Shown here one piece after another: positions 39,043 through 46,446 of a stretch of 51,366 nt of DNA. The DNA is from JAHFLD01 sp964367145 (GTDB lineage Bacteria; Patescibacteriota; Minisyncoccia; UBA6257; 1-14-0-10-40-38). The stretch spans positions 1-51,366 of the forward strand of contig CAYIWJ010000003.1 of the NCBI GenBank assembly GCA_964367145.1, read 5' to 3'. The translations under genes and the position numbers were made by a program. Below the pieces are notes generated by a model. That model worked only from the letters and a program-made list of their open reading frames with translations. It made no database searches and was not told the origin of the DNA. Each line of letters starts with the position of its first letter. The stretch's first letter is position 1.

Positions 39043-41631
39043 TTACCTCCTCTTTCGCTTATCAATCTCTTCCTTGATCAAATCTACAAGTTCGGGCGCA
39101 AAATGTTTAGCGGTTTGACCTCCGGGAGCTTTATAATCAAATGACATTCCAGGTTCTAACGCCAAAAATTCACCGGCTATTGTGTTGATAAGCGTTTTGC
39201 TCACCGCGGTCTCTCGTTGAATTTCTCCCGCCGTTTTCCAGCCCACAGGAGCTGGTTCCATTGACGAGACTTCTTCGGTAATTATTCTGATCAAGCGGGG
39301 TGAGAGAAACTCAAAAGGGCGAGACTTTTCGTAGCGCATAACTTTGAACCATTCAGGATTTTTCTCCCTGTAGCTCGAGGCTATTCGACTAACTACTTTA
39401 TCACTAACTCCTAGGCTTTTTGCTAATACTTGAGTTGGCTGCCATTCTGCGGGCGCAATCTTGATTTCTTTGTCTTCTTGCTCGATGGTTTTTATTAATT
39501 GAGGTGAGATATGTTCGAATAGTCGACCCATTGCATCGTGAGACGTCCGAAACCATTCAGGATGGTCTTTTCTGTGTTGCTCAACTTTATTTTTTAAGCC
39601 TAATGCACTTCTTCCCATTTTTTCAGCTAGTTTATTGCGGGTAATCCAGCCAACAGGAGCCTCGATAGCGTTTTTTTGTTTTTCTTCAAGCAGTCTTATA
39701 AGCTCAGGGCTAAGGTGTTCAGCGCGACTGCCGTTCCTACCACGATATTCACGGAACCATTCCGGATGAAATTCGCGATGAGCATCAGTGGCCCTATCGA
39801 CAGTCGTAAAATTGCTACCGATCCTGTCTGCTAATCCTTTGCGCGTCTCCCAGCCTAAAGGCGCGTCTTCGAGTGAAAGTACCTCTTTTTTTATAAGATC
39901 GACCAGCGGAGGAGAAAAATGCTCGATTTTTCTTCCGGTATGTATCTGAAATGTACCGAACCACTCGGGGTTAGTAACCCGTTTAGCATCTACTATTTTG
40001 AGAATTGGTTTTTTGCTAACCCCTAACTCTCTTTTCAGAGATTCCAATGTCATCCATCCGGGTAGAGGCATTGCCCTCCCCCTACTTTCCCTTGTTTCAG
40101 AGACAATCCTAAAAATTTCTTGTGTATCAGTAATAATCTGTAGTCCTTCAATTTGTATGCCAGTGAGCCGCGCAGTTCCAGCCTGCTCTGATTGTCTAGT
40201 AATATCCCGAATCTCTTCTCTGTCAGCGTATGGTCTATCCGATTTTCGAATTATTCCAGGTGATCCGACAATTTCCGCGAAAGTTATAGGGCCAGGAGTA
40301 TCTTCATTTGTTTTTCTATCCAGAAATTCAACAATATGGGCGAACTTATCAGGGTTATCTTCGTCAAGACGAAGCACGCGTCCCGCGCGTTGCTCTGCGA
40401 TAACCCTAGATAGCGTGGGTCGTAGATTTAAACATACGCTTGCTCGAGGTTCGTCAAAGCCTTCAATCAACTTGTCGGCGGTGCATAAAACTTTAATTTC
40501 GCCTCGTTCATAGCGCTCAAGAATTTTTGCTGACTCTTCGCTGTCTGTTTGGCCGGTTATTACGGCTGATGGAACGTTACTTTCATTAAATAATTTTGAA
40601 ACTCGCTTTGCGTGCTCAATGCCCGCGCAAAATGCAATCCCTAATTTCTTATCGAAAGCATCTTTGTAAAGCTTTACCGCCGCCATATTGCGGCTTTGAA
40701 TGTTGATTGCTTGTTCTAATTCTTTTTCTGAATAATCTGTTCCACTGATTTTTACTTTACTAATATCAACGTCTGTTCGCGCTAGCGTTACAGAAAAAGA
40801 GGAAAGCAGGCACTCTTCTACTGCCTCCGGGATAGACATTGAATAAATTTCTGTATTGAGAAGATTGCGAACCTCCTTATCTTCAGAAAATATTGGCGTT
40901 GCAGTAAAGCCTAGCTTGATGGCGTTTGTAAATTTACTTACCGAGCCTGTTCGCAAATCACTTAAGCTCCGATGCGCTTCATCAAGGATTAAAAGACCAA
41001 TTTCTTCGGGTTTAATGTTTTTTCTTTCAATTTCATTCACTAAAGATGCATAAGTAACTACGGTAACATTTTTCCCGAATTCTTTAGCTGTTCCAGAAAC
41101 TTTTCCAACTTTAACGCCTGGGGCAAATCTTTCTAGTTTTTTGATAGTTTGGTCTACCAGGGTAAGAGTCGGCACAGCGATTACTGTTTTTACTCCAATT
41201 GCTTCAAGAAACTCTGTGAAAAGAACGGTTTTGCCGGCACCTGTAGGAAGCTTAACATAGCCCTCGTTACCACCATTTTCAAGATAGTCGCGCATCGCTT
41301 CAAAGACATTTATCTGTTCTTCGCGAAGGGTGCGCTTATTCTCAAACGCTTTGTGCTCCCCAATGTACGCATCTAAGTTGTTCAGTCTCCGCAACCATTC
41401 GCGCATACTACCAATCTCTTCAAGGGAAATTGGCTCACCAGAGCGCTGGGAGCGAAGAGTTTGAAGATAGATTCCGTATCTGCGGGGATATTTTTCCTTT
41501 AACTTCTCCACCGACATCCCCGATGTATCCTCTCGTGATGAAGATTGGGGAAGTTCTTTGCCGAGAATGGACTCAGTAGCTCTTACCTGTTCTTCCAGCT
41601 CACTAGGCTCCTTGTATCGGAACTGCTCCAT
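39043..41631 (-). CDS. DEAH-box helicase with five tandem 68-residue C-terminal repeats
   Basis: 862 aa. The helicase core, residues ~100-440, has Walker A PTGAGKT (129-135), DEAH (217-220), TAT (243-245), a second RecA-like domain with ITGQTDSEESAKILERYERGEIKVLCTADKLIEGFDEP, and QRAGRVLR. It resembles SSL2/type III restriction-type helicases. From residue ~522 five repeats follow with exact 68-residue period: tryptophans at 526, 594, 662, 730 and 798, and P-E-W-F at 555, 623, 691 and 759 (degenerate at 827). Each repeat reads P.GW.T...LA...G.S, helices, PEWF, GR..EH.SP.LI..I, which looks like a helix-turn-helix or helical nucleic-acid-binding unit. Overall base composition seems less GC-rich than the neighbours. 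Possibly a defence or repair helicase; no methylase or nuclease adjoins it. Confidence 0.82.
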   Translation of the reverse strand: MEQFRYKEPSELEEQVRATESILGKELPQSSSREDTSGMSVEKLKEKYPRRYGIYLQTLRSQRSGEPISLEEIGSMREWLRRLNNLDAYIGEHKAFENKRTLREEQINVFEAMRDYLENGGNEGYVKLPTGAGKTVLFTEFLEAIGVKTVIAVPTLTLVDQTIKKLERFAPGVKVGKVSGTAKEFGKNVTVVTYASLVNEIERKNIKPEEIGLLILDEAHRSLSDLRTGSVSKFTNAIKLGFTATPIFSEDKEVRNLLNTEIYSMSIPEAVEECLLSSFSVTLARTDVDISKVKISGTDYSEKELEQAINIQSRNMAAVKLYKDAFDKKLGIAFCAGIEHAKRVSKLFNESNVPSAVITGQTDSEESAKILERYERGEIKVLCTADKLIEGFDEPRASVCLNLRPTLSRVIAEQRAGRVLRLDEDNPDKFAHIVEFLDRKTNEDTPGPITFAEIVGSPGIIRKSDRPYADREEIRDITRQSEQAGTARLTGIQIEGLQIITDTQEIFRIVSETRESRGRAMPLPGWMTLESLKRELGVSKKPILKIVDAKRVTNPEWFGTFQIHTGRKIEHFSPPLVDLIKKEVLSLEDAPLGWETRKGLADRIGSNFTTVDRATDAHREFHPEWFREYRGRNGSRAEHLSPELIRLLEEKQKNAIEAPVGWITRNKLAEKMGRSALGLKNKVEQHRKDHPEWFRTSHDAMGRLFEHISPQLIKTIEQEDKEIKIAPAEWQPTQVLAKSLGVSDKVVSRIASSYREKNPEWFKVMRYEKSRPFEFLSPRLIRIITEEVSSMEPAPVGWKTAGEIQRETAVSKTLINTIAGEFLALEPGMSFDYKAPGGQTAKHFAPELVDLIKEEIDKRKRR

Positions 41632-41735
41632 ATGTGTCTAATTATGCCAAAAAATTCAGCTTAAATAAAGCTACTGTAGCGATCCATTGCGCAACGGAAC
41701 TTTTGCTTCTCATTCGCTATTTACTGAGTTTGCTT

Positions 41736-41744
41736 TGCTATACT
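41736..41744 (+). promoter_or_regulatory. extended -10 box, leaderless type, for pgk
   Basis: TGcTATACT ends 6 nt before the GTG at 41751, inside GCTTTGCTATACT, a 13-base match to the box before the truncated cobO copy. Confidence 0.6.
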
Positions 41745-41750
41745 TATTCA

Positions 41751-42848
41751 GTGTTCTACCTCCAAGGTTTAAATCACGGACAAATTACTGGACGCACCTG
41801 GCTCGTTCGCGCCAGCTTTGATGTGGAAAATCTTCGTGAGGATTTTCGACTCTTCTCCGCCTTGCCGACTGTCCGGTTTATTTTAGATCGTGGCGGGCGA
41901 GTTATTCTGCTCTCCCACCGCGGCCGACCAAAAGAGCCAACACGCTCCTTAAGTCTTAATATTATTCTTCCTTTTCTGACTCGTCACCTTGGCATTCGCC
42001 CCGTATTTTTTTCCGATTTTGATTTTGCAAATATCAGACACATACTTCGCGCTAGTTCCCACCGTCTTTTTTTGTTGGAAAATCTTCGTTTTTCTCCCGG
42101 CGAAGAGGCCAACGACCCGACTTTTGCCAAAAATTTGGCCTCACTCGGCGATGGCTATGTGAACGATGATTTTGCCGCAAGCCATCGCGTCCATGCTTCA
42201 ATCGCCACCATGCCAAAATTTCTGTCGTCTTACTGTGGTTTGCAACTTGCCGCCGAAATTAAAGCGTTGGGCGGCCTTCTACAAAAGCCGCAACGTCCGT
42301 TCGTGGTCCTGCTCGGTGGTGCTAAAGTTCCGGAAAAATTAGCCTTTGCCACGGCAATGCTAAAATTTGCCGACTCGGTGCTTGTCGGCGGCGTCTTGGC
42401 CAATACCTTGCTGGCGGCTTCGGGTAAAGACATTAAGGCTTCGACGCTAGATTCAAATTCGCTTCCACTGGCCAAAAAAATTGTCGCTCACCCCAAGCTT
42501 CATTTGCCGATAGATTTCATTTGGGAAGAGGAAAAAATCCGCGACATCGGCCCGCAAACCATTCCGGCTTTCAGCGAGATTTTGTCTAAAGCCAAAACCA
42601 TCATCTGGAACGGAGCCATGGGGCTTTTTGAAGATCTCCGGTTTGCCGAAGGCTCAATCGAGCTTGCCCACCTAATAACCGGAACCGAATCATATTCCGT
42701 AGTCGGTGGCGGCGAAACCACGGCCTTGGTTCAAAGTCTTCACCTTGCCTCGCGTTTTGATTTTGTTTCTACGGGCGGCGGCGCCATGTTGGATTTTCTC
42801 TCCGGAAGAAAACTGCCCGGCATTGAAATACTCAATCAAAGCCGCTAG
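41751..42848 (+). CDS. pgk: phosphoglycerate kinase (divergent N-terminal site)
   Basis: Glycolytic ATP-forming enzyme, about 365 aa, short for the family. The GTG at 41751 is chosen: the -10 box sits 6 nt upstream and family similarity begins right after. Motifs kept: SHRGRPKEP, LLENLRFSPGEEANDP, VNDDFAASHRVHAS, LLGGAKVPEKL, VGGVLANTLL, IIWNGAMGLFE, GGGETTALV and STGGGAMLDFL. Changed: the 3-phosphoglycerate loop, R-x-D-x-N-V-P in typical enzymes, is RASFDVE (S22 and D24 replace Asp and Asn). It leads a three-gene run with a DHH phosphoesterase and an RNase H-like gene. Confidence 0.9.
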   Translation: MFYLQGLNHGQITGRTWLVRASFDVENLREDFRLFSALPTVRFILDRGGRVILLSHRGRPKEPTRSLSLNIILPFLTRHLGIRPVFFSDFDFANIRHILRASSHRLFLLENLRFSPGEEANDPTFAKNLASLGDGYVNDDFAASHRVHASIATMPKFLSSYCGLQLAAEIKALGGLLQKPQRPFVVLLGGAKVPEKLAFATAMLKFADSVLVGGVLANTLLAASGKDIKASTLDSNSLPLAKKIVAHPKLHLPIDFIWEEEKIRDIGPQTIPAFSEILSKAKTIIWNGAMGLFEDLRFAEGSIELAHLITGTESYSVVGGGETTALVQSLHLASRFDFVSTGGGAMLDFLSGRKLPGIEILNQSR

Positions 42849-42858
42849 AGTTAACCAA

Positions 42859-43716
42859 ATGAAAAGCAAAATCGTTGTCCTCTACCACGGGGATTGTCCC
42901 GATGGCTTTGGCGCCGCTTGGGCGGCCAAAAAAAAGTTTGGAACGCGCGCAGTTTATCTCCCGCTTCACTATGACAATTTAATTCCAGATGAAGTTAAGG
43001 GCGCCGAAGTTTATCTTTTGGATTTTGGCATTCATCAGGCTGAGCTAGAGATTATTGTCAAGCAAGCCGCCTCCTTTGTTTTTATTGACCACCACGAAAC
43101 CTCCAAAGCCCTGCTTCCATTGATTAAAAACAAATTCTTTGACACTAAGCACTCCGGTTCCGCTCTCGCCTGGAAATATTTTCATGGCTCCAAGCCGATT
43201 CCAAAACTTCTGCGCTTTGTCGAGATGCGCGACCTCTGGAAATTCAAAACCACCCGCGATTACTGGATCGCCGCCGCGCTGGAACTTTTACCTCACGACT
43301 TTCGCGCCTGGGATCAAATGGCGCGCGCTTTTGATAATTCTTCCGGTTTCAAAAAAGCGCTTGGCGAAGGCAAGGTATTATACGAAAAAACCCAAGCCCA
43401 AGTTAAAGATCTTTTAACCAGAGTTTCCGACGGAACTTTTGCCGGTTTAAGAGTCGGCATCCTTAATAGCTCCCTCCTTCAAGATCAAGCCGGTAGTGAA
43501 ATCGTCTCTCGTGGTTACGACGCGGCTGTAATCTGGTATGCTACATCAGATGGCGTGAAAGTTTCTCTGCGCGGTCAGGGTCGGGCTGATCTCTCTAAAA
43601 TCGCCGCGAGTTACGGCGGTGGAGGGCATTCAAATGCCTCCGGTTTCCGCATGAAGGAAGAAATCGCGTTTCCTTGGCAATATACGCACAAAGCAGTTCT
43701 ATGGGAAAAACAGTAA
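42859..43716 (+). CDS. DHH/DHHA1 family phosphoesterase
   Basis: 285 aa. The N-terminal motif LYHGDCPDGFGAAWAA, the metal-binding VFIDHHETSKA (DHH motif) and the C-terminal GGGGHSNASGF of DHHA1 are all present, so it should be an active Mn-dependent phosphoesterase. Relatives include nanoRNases and cyclic-dinucleotide phosphodiesterases; the substrate cannot be assigned. The ATG at 42859 fits the family start. It overlaps the following RNase H-like gene by 16 bp, suggesting linked roles in RNA or nucleotide turnover. Confidence 0.88.
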   Translation: MKSKIVVLYHGDCPDGFGAAWAAKKKFGTRAVYLPLHYDNLIPDEVKGAEVYLLDFGIHQAELEIIVKQAASFVFIDHHETSKALLPLIKNKFFDTKHSGSALAWKYFHGSKPIPKLLRFVEMRDLWKFKTTRDYWIAAALELLPHDFRAWDQMARAFDNSSGFKKALGEGKVLYEKTQAQVKDLLTRVSDGTFAGLRVGILNSSLLQDQAGSEIVSRGYDAAVIWYATSDGVKVSLRGQGRADLSKIAASYGGGGHSNASGFRMKEEIAFPWQYTHKAVLWEKQ

Positions 43717-44126
43717 CAATTTTTACCGACGGCGGCGCGCGCGGCAACCCCGGACCAGCGGCCTCCGGATTTACGATTGACGGCCGCGGTTATGCCAAGA
43801 TTTTAGGCGAGACGACTAATAACGTCGCCGAATATATGGCGGTAATTTTGGCGCTCAAAAAAGCTAAGCAATTATTCGGTTCTATCGCCAAAAAAGAAGT
43901 GGAGCTAATCATCAATACCGACAGCGAATTGTTATACAAGCAAGCTTTAGGAGAATACAAAATTAAAGAACCGGAATTACAAAAATTATTCGTTGAGGTC
44001 TGGAATCTTCGGCAGGATTTTAAAAAAGTCAGTTTTGTGAAAGTTCCTCGCGAGGAAAACAAGGCCGCTGATCGGATGGTCAATCTGGCGCTTGATGGCG
44101 CGCTTCCGCCGGAATCCGCGGTTTAA
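43701..44126 (+). CDS. ribonuclease HI-like protein (RVT_3 type)
   Basis: 141 aa. The RNase H fold with acidic site residues: FTDGGARGNPGPAASGF (first Asp), NNVAEYMAVILAL (Glu), INTDSELLYKQ (second Asp) and EENKAADRMVNLAL (last Asp). This is the short RVT_3/YpdQ-like branch; it lacks the basic protrusion of E. coli RNase HI. It probably cleaves RNA in RNA:DNA hybrids. The start at 43701 lies inside the DHH gene. Confidence 0.88.
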   Translation: MGKTVTIFTDGGARGNPGPAASGFTIDGRGYAKILGETTNNVAEYMAVILALKKAKQLFGSIAKKEVELIINTDSELLYKQALGEYKIKEPELQKLFVEVWNLRQDFKKVSFVKVPREENKAADRMVNLALDGALPPESAV

Positions 44127-44143
44127 CCAAAATAGTTTTCTTC

Positions 44144-44178
44144 AAAAACCCAACGCCCCACATTTCTGCGGGGCGTTG
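44144..44178 (-). terminator. intrinsic terminator of rnpB
   Basis: CAACGCCCC / GGGGCGTTG stem; on the minus strand it is followed by GGTTTTTG. Confidence 0.85.
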
Positions 44179-44179
44179 G

Positions 44180-44604
44180 TCGCTCATTGGCTGTAAGCCG
44201 GATTCTGTAACTAGCCTCATCGGCTAGCGGTGATTATCTATCTAGGCCGCCGCTCTCGCGGCGGCTCAAGCGATTCTTTCCGACCCATTTGGCATCGGAA
44301 CACGATCTTGCACTCGGTAAGGATTTAGCCGTTGCACCTCCGCTTTGTTTCCCTATGGCGGAGCTAAACCTATTGCGCTGGGATGAAGGTTTCCCCGACC
44401 CTTTCGCGTCGGAGCGTCTCTGTTCGCACCTCGTGCCTTGCGGCAGGCGGCCGTTAGCTCCAGTCAAAGCTCCCTCGCTTCTTTCTGGAATTCGACTTGC
44501 GTCGAATCGCTACCATTTTTGATTCGTCGTTTGACGAAAAATAGTGTCCGGACTTTCCTCATCTCGCCCCTAAGGGCGGACGCAATCACCCGTCTCAATG
44601 AGCC
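44180..44604 (-). ncRNA. rnpB: RNase P RNA
   Basis: Catalytic RNA that matures tRNA 5' ends. On the minus strand it has the 5' conserved block GAGGAAAGTCCGGACA (44559 region) and the 3' block CAGAATCCGGCTTACAGCC. The outer P1 helix CTCATTG / CAATGAG closes the ends (near 44600 and 44183). The ends agree with an extended -10 promoter at 44611-44621 and the terminator at 44144-44178, so the boundaries should be good to a few bases. The protein partner rnpA is not in the window. Confidence 0.95.
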
Positions 44605-44610
44605 TTGATT

Positions 44611-44621
44611 ACTTTACCACA
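44611..44621 (-). promoter_or_regulatory. extended -10 promoter of rnpB
   Basis: Minus-strand TGTG-g-TAAAGT, 7 nt before the predicted RNA start. TTGTGGTAAAGT is identical to the element at 5133-5144. Confidence 0.65.
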
Positions 44622-44642
44622 ATTTCAAATCCATGCAATGTT

Positions 44643-44804
44643 TTATCGCTTCTCGGCGCATTTCTCAATGATAATGGGTGAAGCTATATTGCTTCTGGCG
44701 ATAAGATATCCCAAGGCCAAACTCGCCGCGCTCACGCCAGAAACCAAGGCCGCGATTAAAATAATTTTTTCATATTCACCAAACCACCAAAGTATTCTAC
44801 GCCA
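44643..44804 (-). CDS. small membrane protein, 53 aa
   Basis: Short gene 7 bp downstream of the exonuclease-like gene and on the same strand. It has one membrane helix (IILIAALVSGVSAASLALGYLI) flanked by a tryptophan-rich start (MWRRILWWFGEYEK) and a tail RSNIASPIIIEKCAEKR. The clean single-span topology and operon position support it, but it is short and unsupported by a ribosome-binding site. Function unknown. Confidence 0.5.
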   Translation of the reverse strand, partial: WRRILWWFGEYEKIILIAALVSGVSAASLALGYLIARSNIASPIIIEKCAEKR

Positions 44805-44811
44805 CATAAAA

Positions 44812-45531
44812 CTAAAAATTAAGAAACTCCTCCCATTTGCGGAATAATTCTCGGGTCGCCCGCAAATCGCCGATGTTATATCGCGCGATTTCCAGATATT
44901 TTTTTTGGGCAAAGAGTTTAGCCACGTCGTCTCCCGTTACACCTTCACTCTTGGGACTCTTAATGCCAAATGCTCGCGACCATAAATGTAGACTTCCTTT
45001 TTTACGCACCGCGCCCATAAACGAAAGTTGATCCAATAAATCAATATGAACCGCTTCGGCGTGTTGTTGATAAAGATACCTCCCCGCCATCAGATTTTTA
45101 CTCGGACGAATCCCATGGATTGCCGAACGAATCATCAAAAACGGCACGTCAAAGGCTCGCCCGTTAAAAGTGGCGAATAAGTTGTATTGTGCGGCAATCT
45201 CCCAAAATTTTTCCAGAATTTCGCGCTCGGGCATGGCCTCAAAGGTAATGCCATCCTCCTCAAAGTGCTCCACCTTTTTATGCGGTGACTGAAAATAAAC
45301 CCCGCCCTTCTCGCGGTCAATATCCAAAACTCCGACCGCCGCCACCTCTCCGGTGAGTGGCGAGAATCCCAAACCATTTTTAAGATCGGTCAGTGAACGA
45401 TGATATTCTTCCGCATCGCCGGCCTCGCGCTCAATCCAGTGAGTTAGCGATGACTTGGTGGTTTCATCCAAAGCATCAAAATCCTCGCCGATAGTTTCAA
45501 TATCAAGCACCAACCGCTTCTTAGTTGACAT
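44812..45531 (-). CDS. ribonuclease H-like 3'-5' exonuclease (PolB exonuclease-like)
   Basis: 239 aa. LVLDIETIGEDFDAL holds the first D-x-E pair of DEDD exonucleases. FSPLTGEVAAVGVLDID follows, then LFATFNGRAFDVPFL (third acidic position, NGRAFD) and the C-terminal RYNIGDLRATREL (YxxxD-like, with N-x-x-D). This matches the predicted 3'-5' exonuclease related to the PolB exonuclease domain. The ATG at 45531 is selected: TATACT ends 6 nt upstream, giving a leaderless message. It is divergent from rpmA. Confidence 0.82.
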   Translation of the reverse strand: MSTKKRLVLDIETIGEDFDALDETTKSSLTHWIEREAGDAEEYHRSLTDLKNGLGFSPLTGEVAAVGVLDIDREKGGVYFQSPHKKVEHFEEDGITFEAMPEREILEKFWEIAAQYNLFATFNGRAFDVPFLMIRSAIHGIRPSKNLMAGRYLYQQHAEAVHIDLLDQLSFMGAVRKKGSLHLWSRAFGIKSPKSEGVTGDDVAKLFAQKKYLEIARYNIGDLRATRELFRKWEEFLNF

Positions 45532-45537
45532 ATATAT

Positions 45538-45552
45538 AGTATAGACTATAAT
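45538..45552. promoter_or_regulatory. back-to-back -10 boxes
   Basis: On the minus strand TATACT (45543 to 45538) lies 6 nt from the exonuclease ATG. On the plus strand TATAAT (45547-45552) would start the rpmA transcript with a leader of about 55 nt. Confidence 0.55.
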
Positions 45553-45614
45553 GACGAGACTAAAAACATCGGAAAAAGGCTGGCACGAAAAATAAATTAG
45601 GACCCATATAATAC

Positions 45615-45893
45615 ATGGCCCATACCAAATCAGGTGGCTCAACTAAATTAGGCCGCGATTCCATTTCCAAGCGCCTAGGCGTTAAGGTTAATCACAATGA
45701 AGCCGTTGGTGCTGGAGAGATTATCCTGCGCCAGCGCGGGACTCGGTACTTGCCGGGAAAAAACGTCCGCCGCGCCGGTGATGATACTCTTTATGCCGTC
45801 GTCAATGGAACTGTAGCCTATAAGCAGGTTAAAAAGACTAAGTTTGACGGCAATCGCCGCTACGCCACTCGCATCAGCGTGGTCGGCCAGTAA
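45615..45893 (+). CDS. rpmA: 50S ribosomal protein bL27
   Basis: Ribosomal protein whose N-terminal tail reaches the peptidyl-transferase centre. 92 aa. MAHTKSGGSTKLGRDSISKRLGVK is the family start, with no Firmicutes-type cleavable extension. IILRQRGTRYLPGKNVRRAGDDTLYA follows. It is convergent with rplI; the usual neighbour rplU is not here. Confidence 0.96.
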   Translation: MAHTKSGGSTKLGRDSISKRLGVKVNHNEAVGAGEIILRQRGTRYLPGKNVRRAGDDTLYAVVNGTVAYKQVKKTKFDGNRRYATRISVVGQ

Positions 45894-45930
45894 CTCTTTG
45901 TGCTTTCCAATTTTCGCCGTAGACTTCGGT

Positions 45931-46365
45931 TTATTTTTTCGTCTTACCGGTGAGGATCACCCTTATCTTTACTCGTGTTCCATATCCCAAATCAAGCTCC
46001 ACCACGTGTTCCCCAATTTTGCGCAAGGAATGCGTGAGTAAAACTTTTTGCACCAAAAAACCCCGAGTCGCAAGTTCTTGACTAATATCTTCCCCAGAAA
46101 CGCCACCGATCAGCTCACCGCCTTTTCCAGTTAAAACCTCAAATTGCAAAGTCAGTGAAGCTAGTTTTTTTGAGATCATGGCCGTCTTTTCCATTCTGAC
46201 GGTTTCCACAAACTCCGCTTCTTTCTTTTTTTGCATTGCTTCGACTGTGGCAACCGTGGCTAATCCTCGAGGCAGTAAAAAATTTCTGGCATAGCCGTCG
46301 GAAACGTTTTTTATCTCCGATCTTCGGCCAATCCCCTTCACGTCCTTCAGAAATAAAACTTGCAT
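45931..46365 (-). CDS. rplI: 50S ribosomal protein bL9
   Basis: 144 aa. The N-terminal domain MQVLFLKDVKGIGRRSEIKNVSDGYARNFLLPRGLA is classical, then the connecting helix and the C-terminal domain. bL9 is missing from some CPR lineages, so its presence is informative for placing the organism. TATAAT lies 8 nt before the ATG, giving a nearly leaderless mRNA. Confidence 0.95.
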   Translation of the reverse strand: MQVLFLKDVKGIGRRSEIKNVSDGYARNFLLPRGLATVATVEAMQKKKEAEFVETVRMEKTAMISKKLASLTLQFEVLTGKGGELIGGVSGEDISQELATRGFLVQKVLLTHSLRKIGEHVVELDLGYGTRVKIRVILTGKTKK

Positions 46366-46446
46366 AGGAATAAATTATAAACTATCGCCAAGCCAAAAAA
46401 CCTCAACCAATCAGTCATCCCCGCGCAAAAATAAGACAATTCGCCT

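Noticed and set aside
44605..44847. 80-codon plus-strand frame between rnpB and the exonuclease
   Set aside because: It overlaps the rnpB promoter and is antisense to the more plausible small membrane protein.
45607..45612. TATAAT 2 nt before the rpmA ATG as its promoter
   Set aside because: Transcription would start downstream of the ATG. The box at 45547-45552 fits better.
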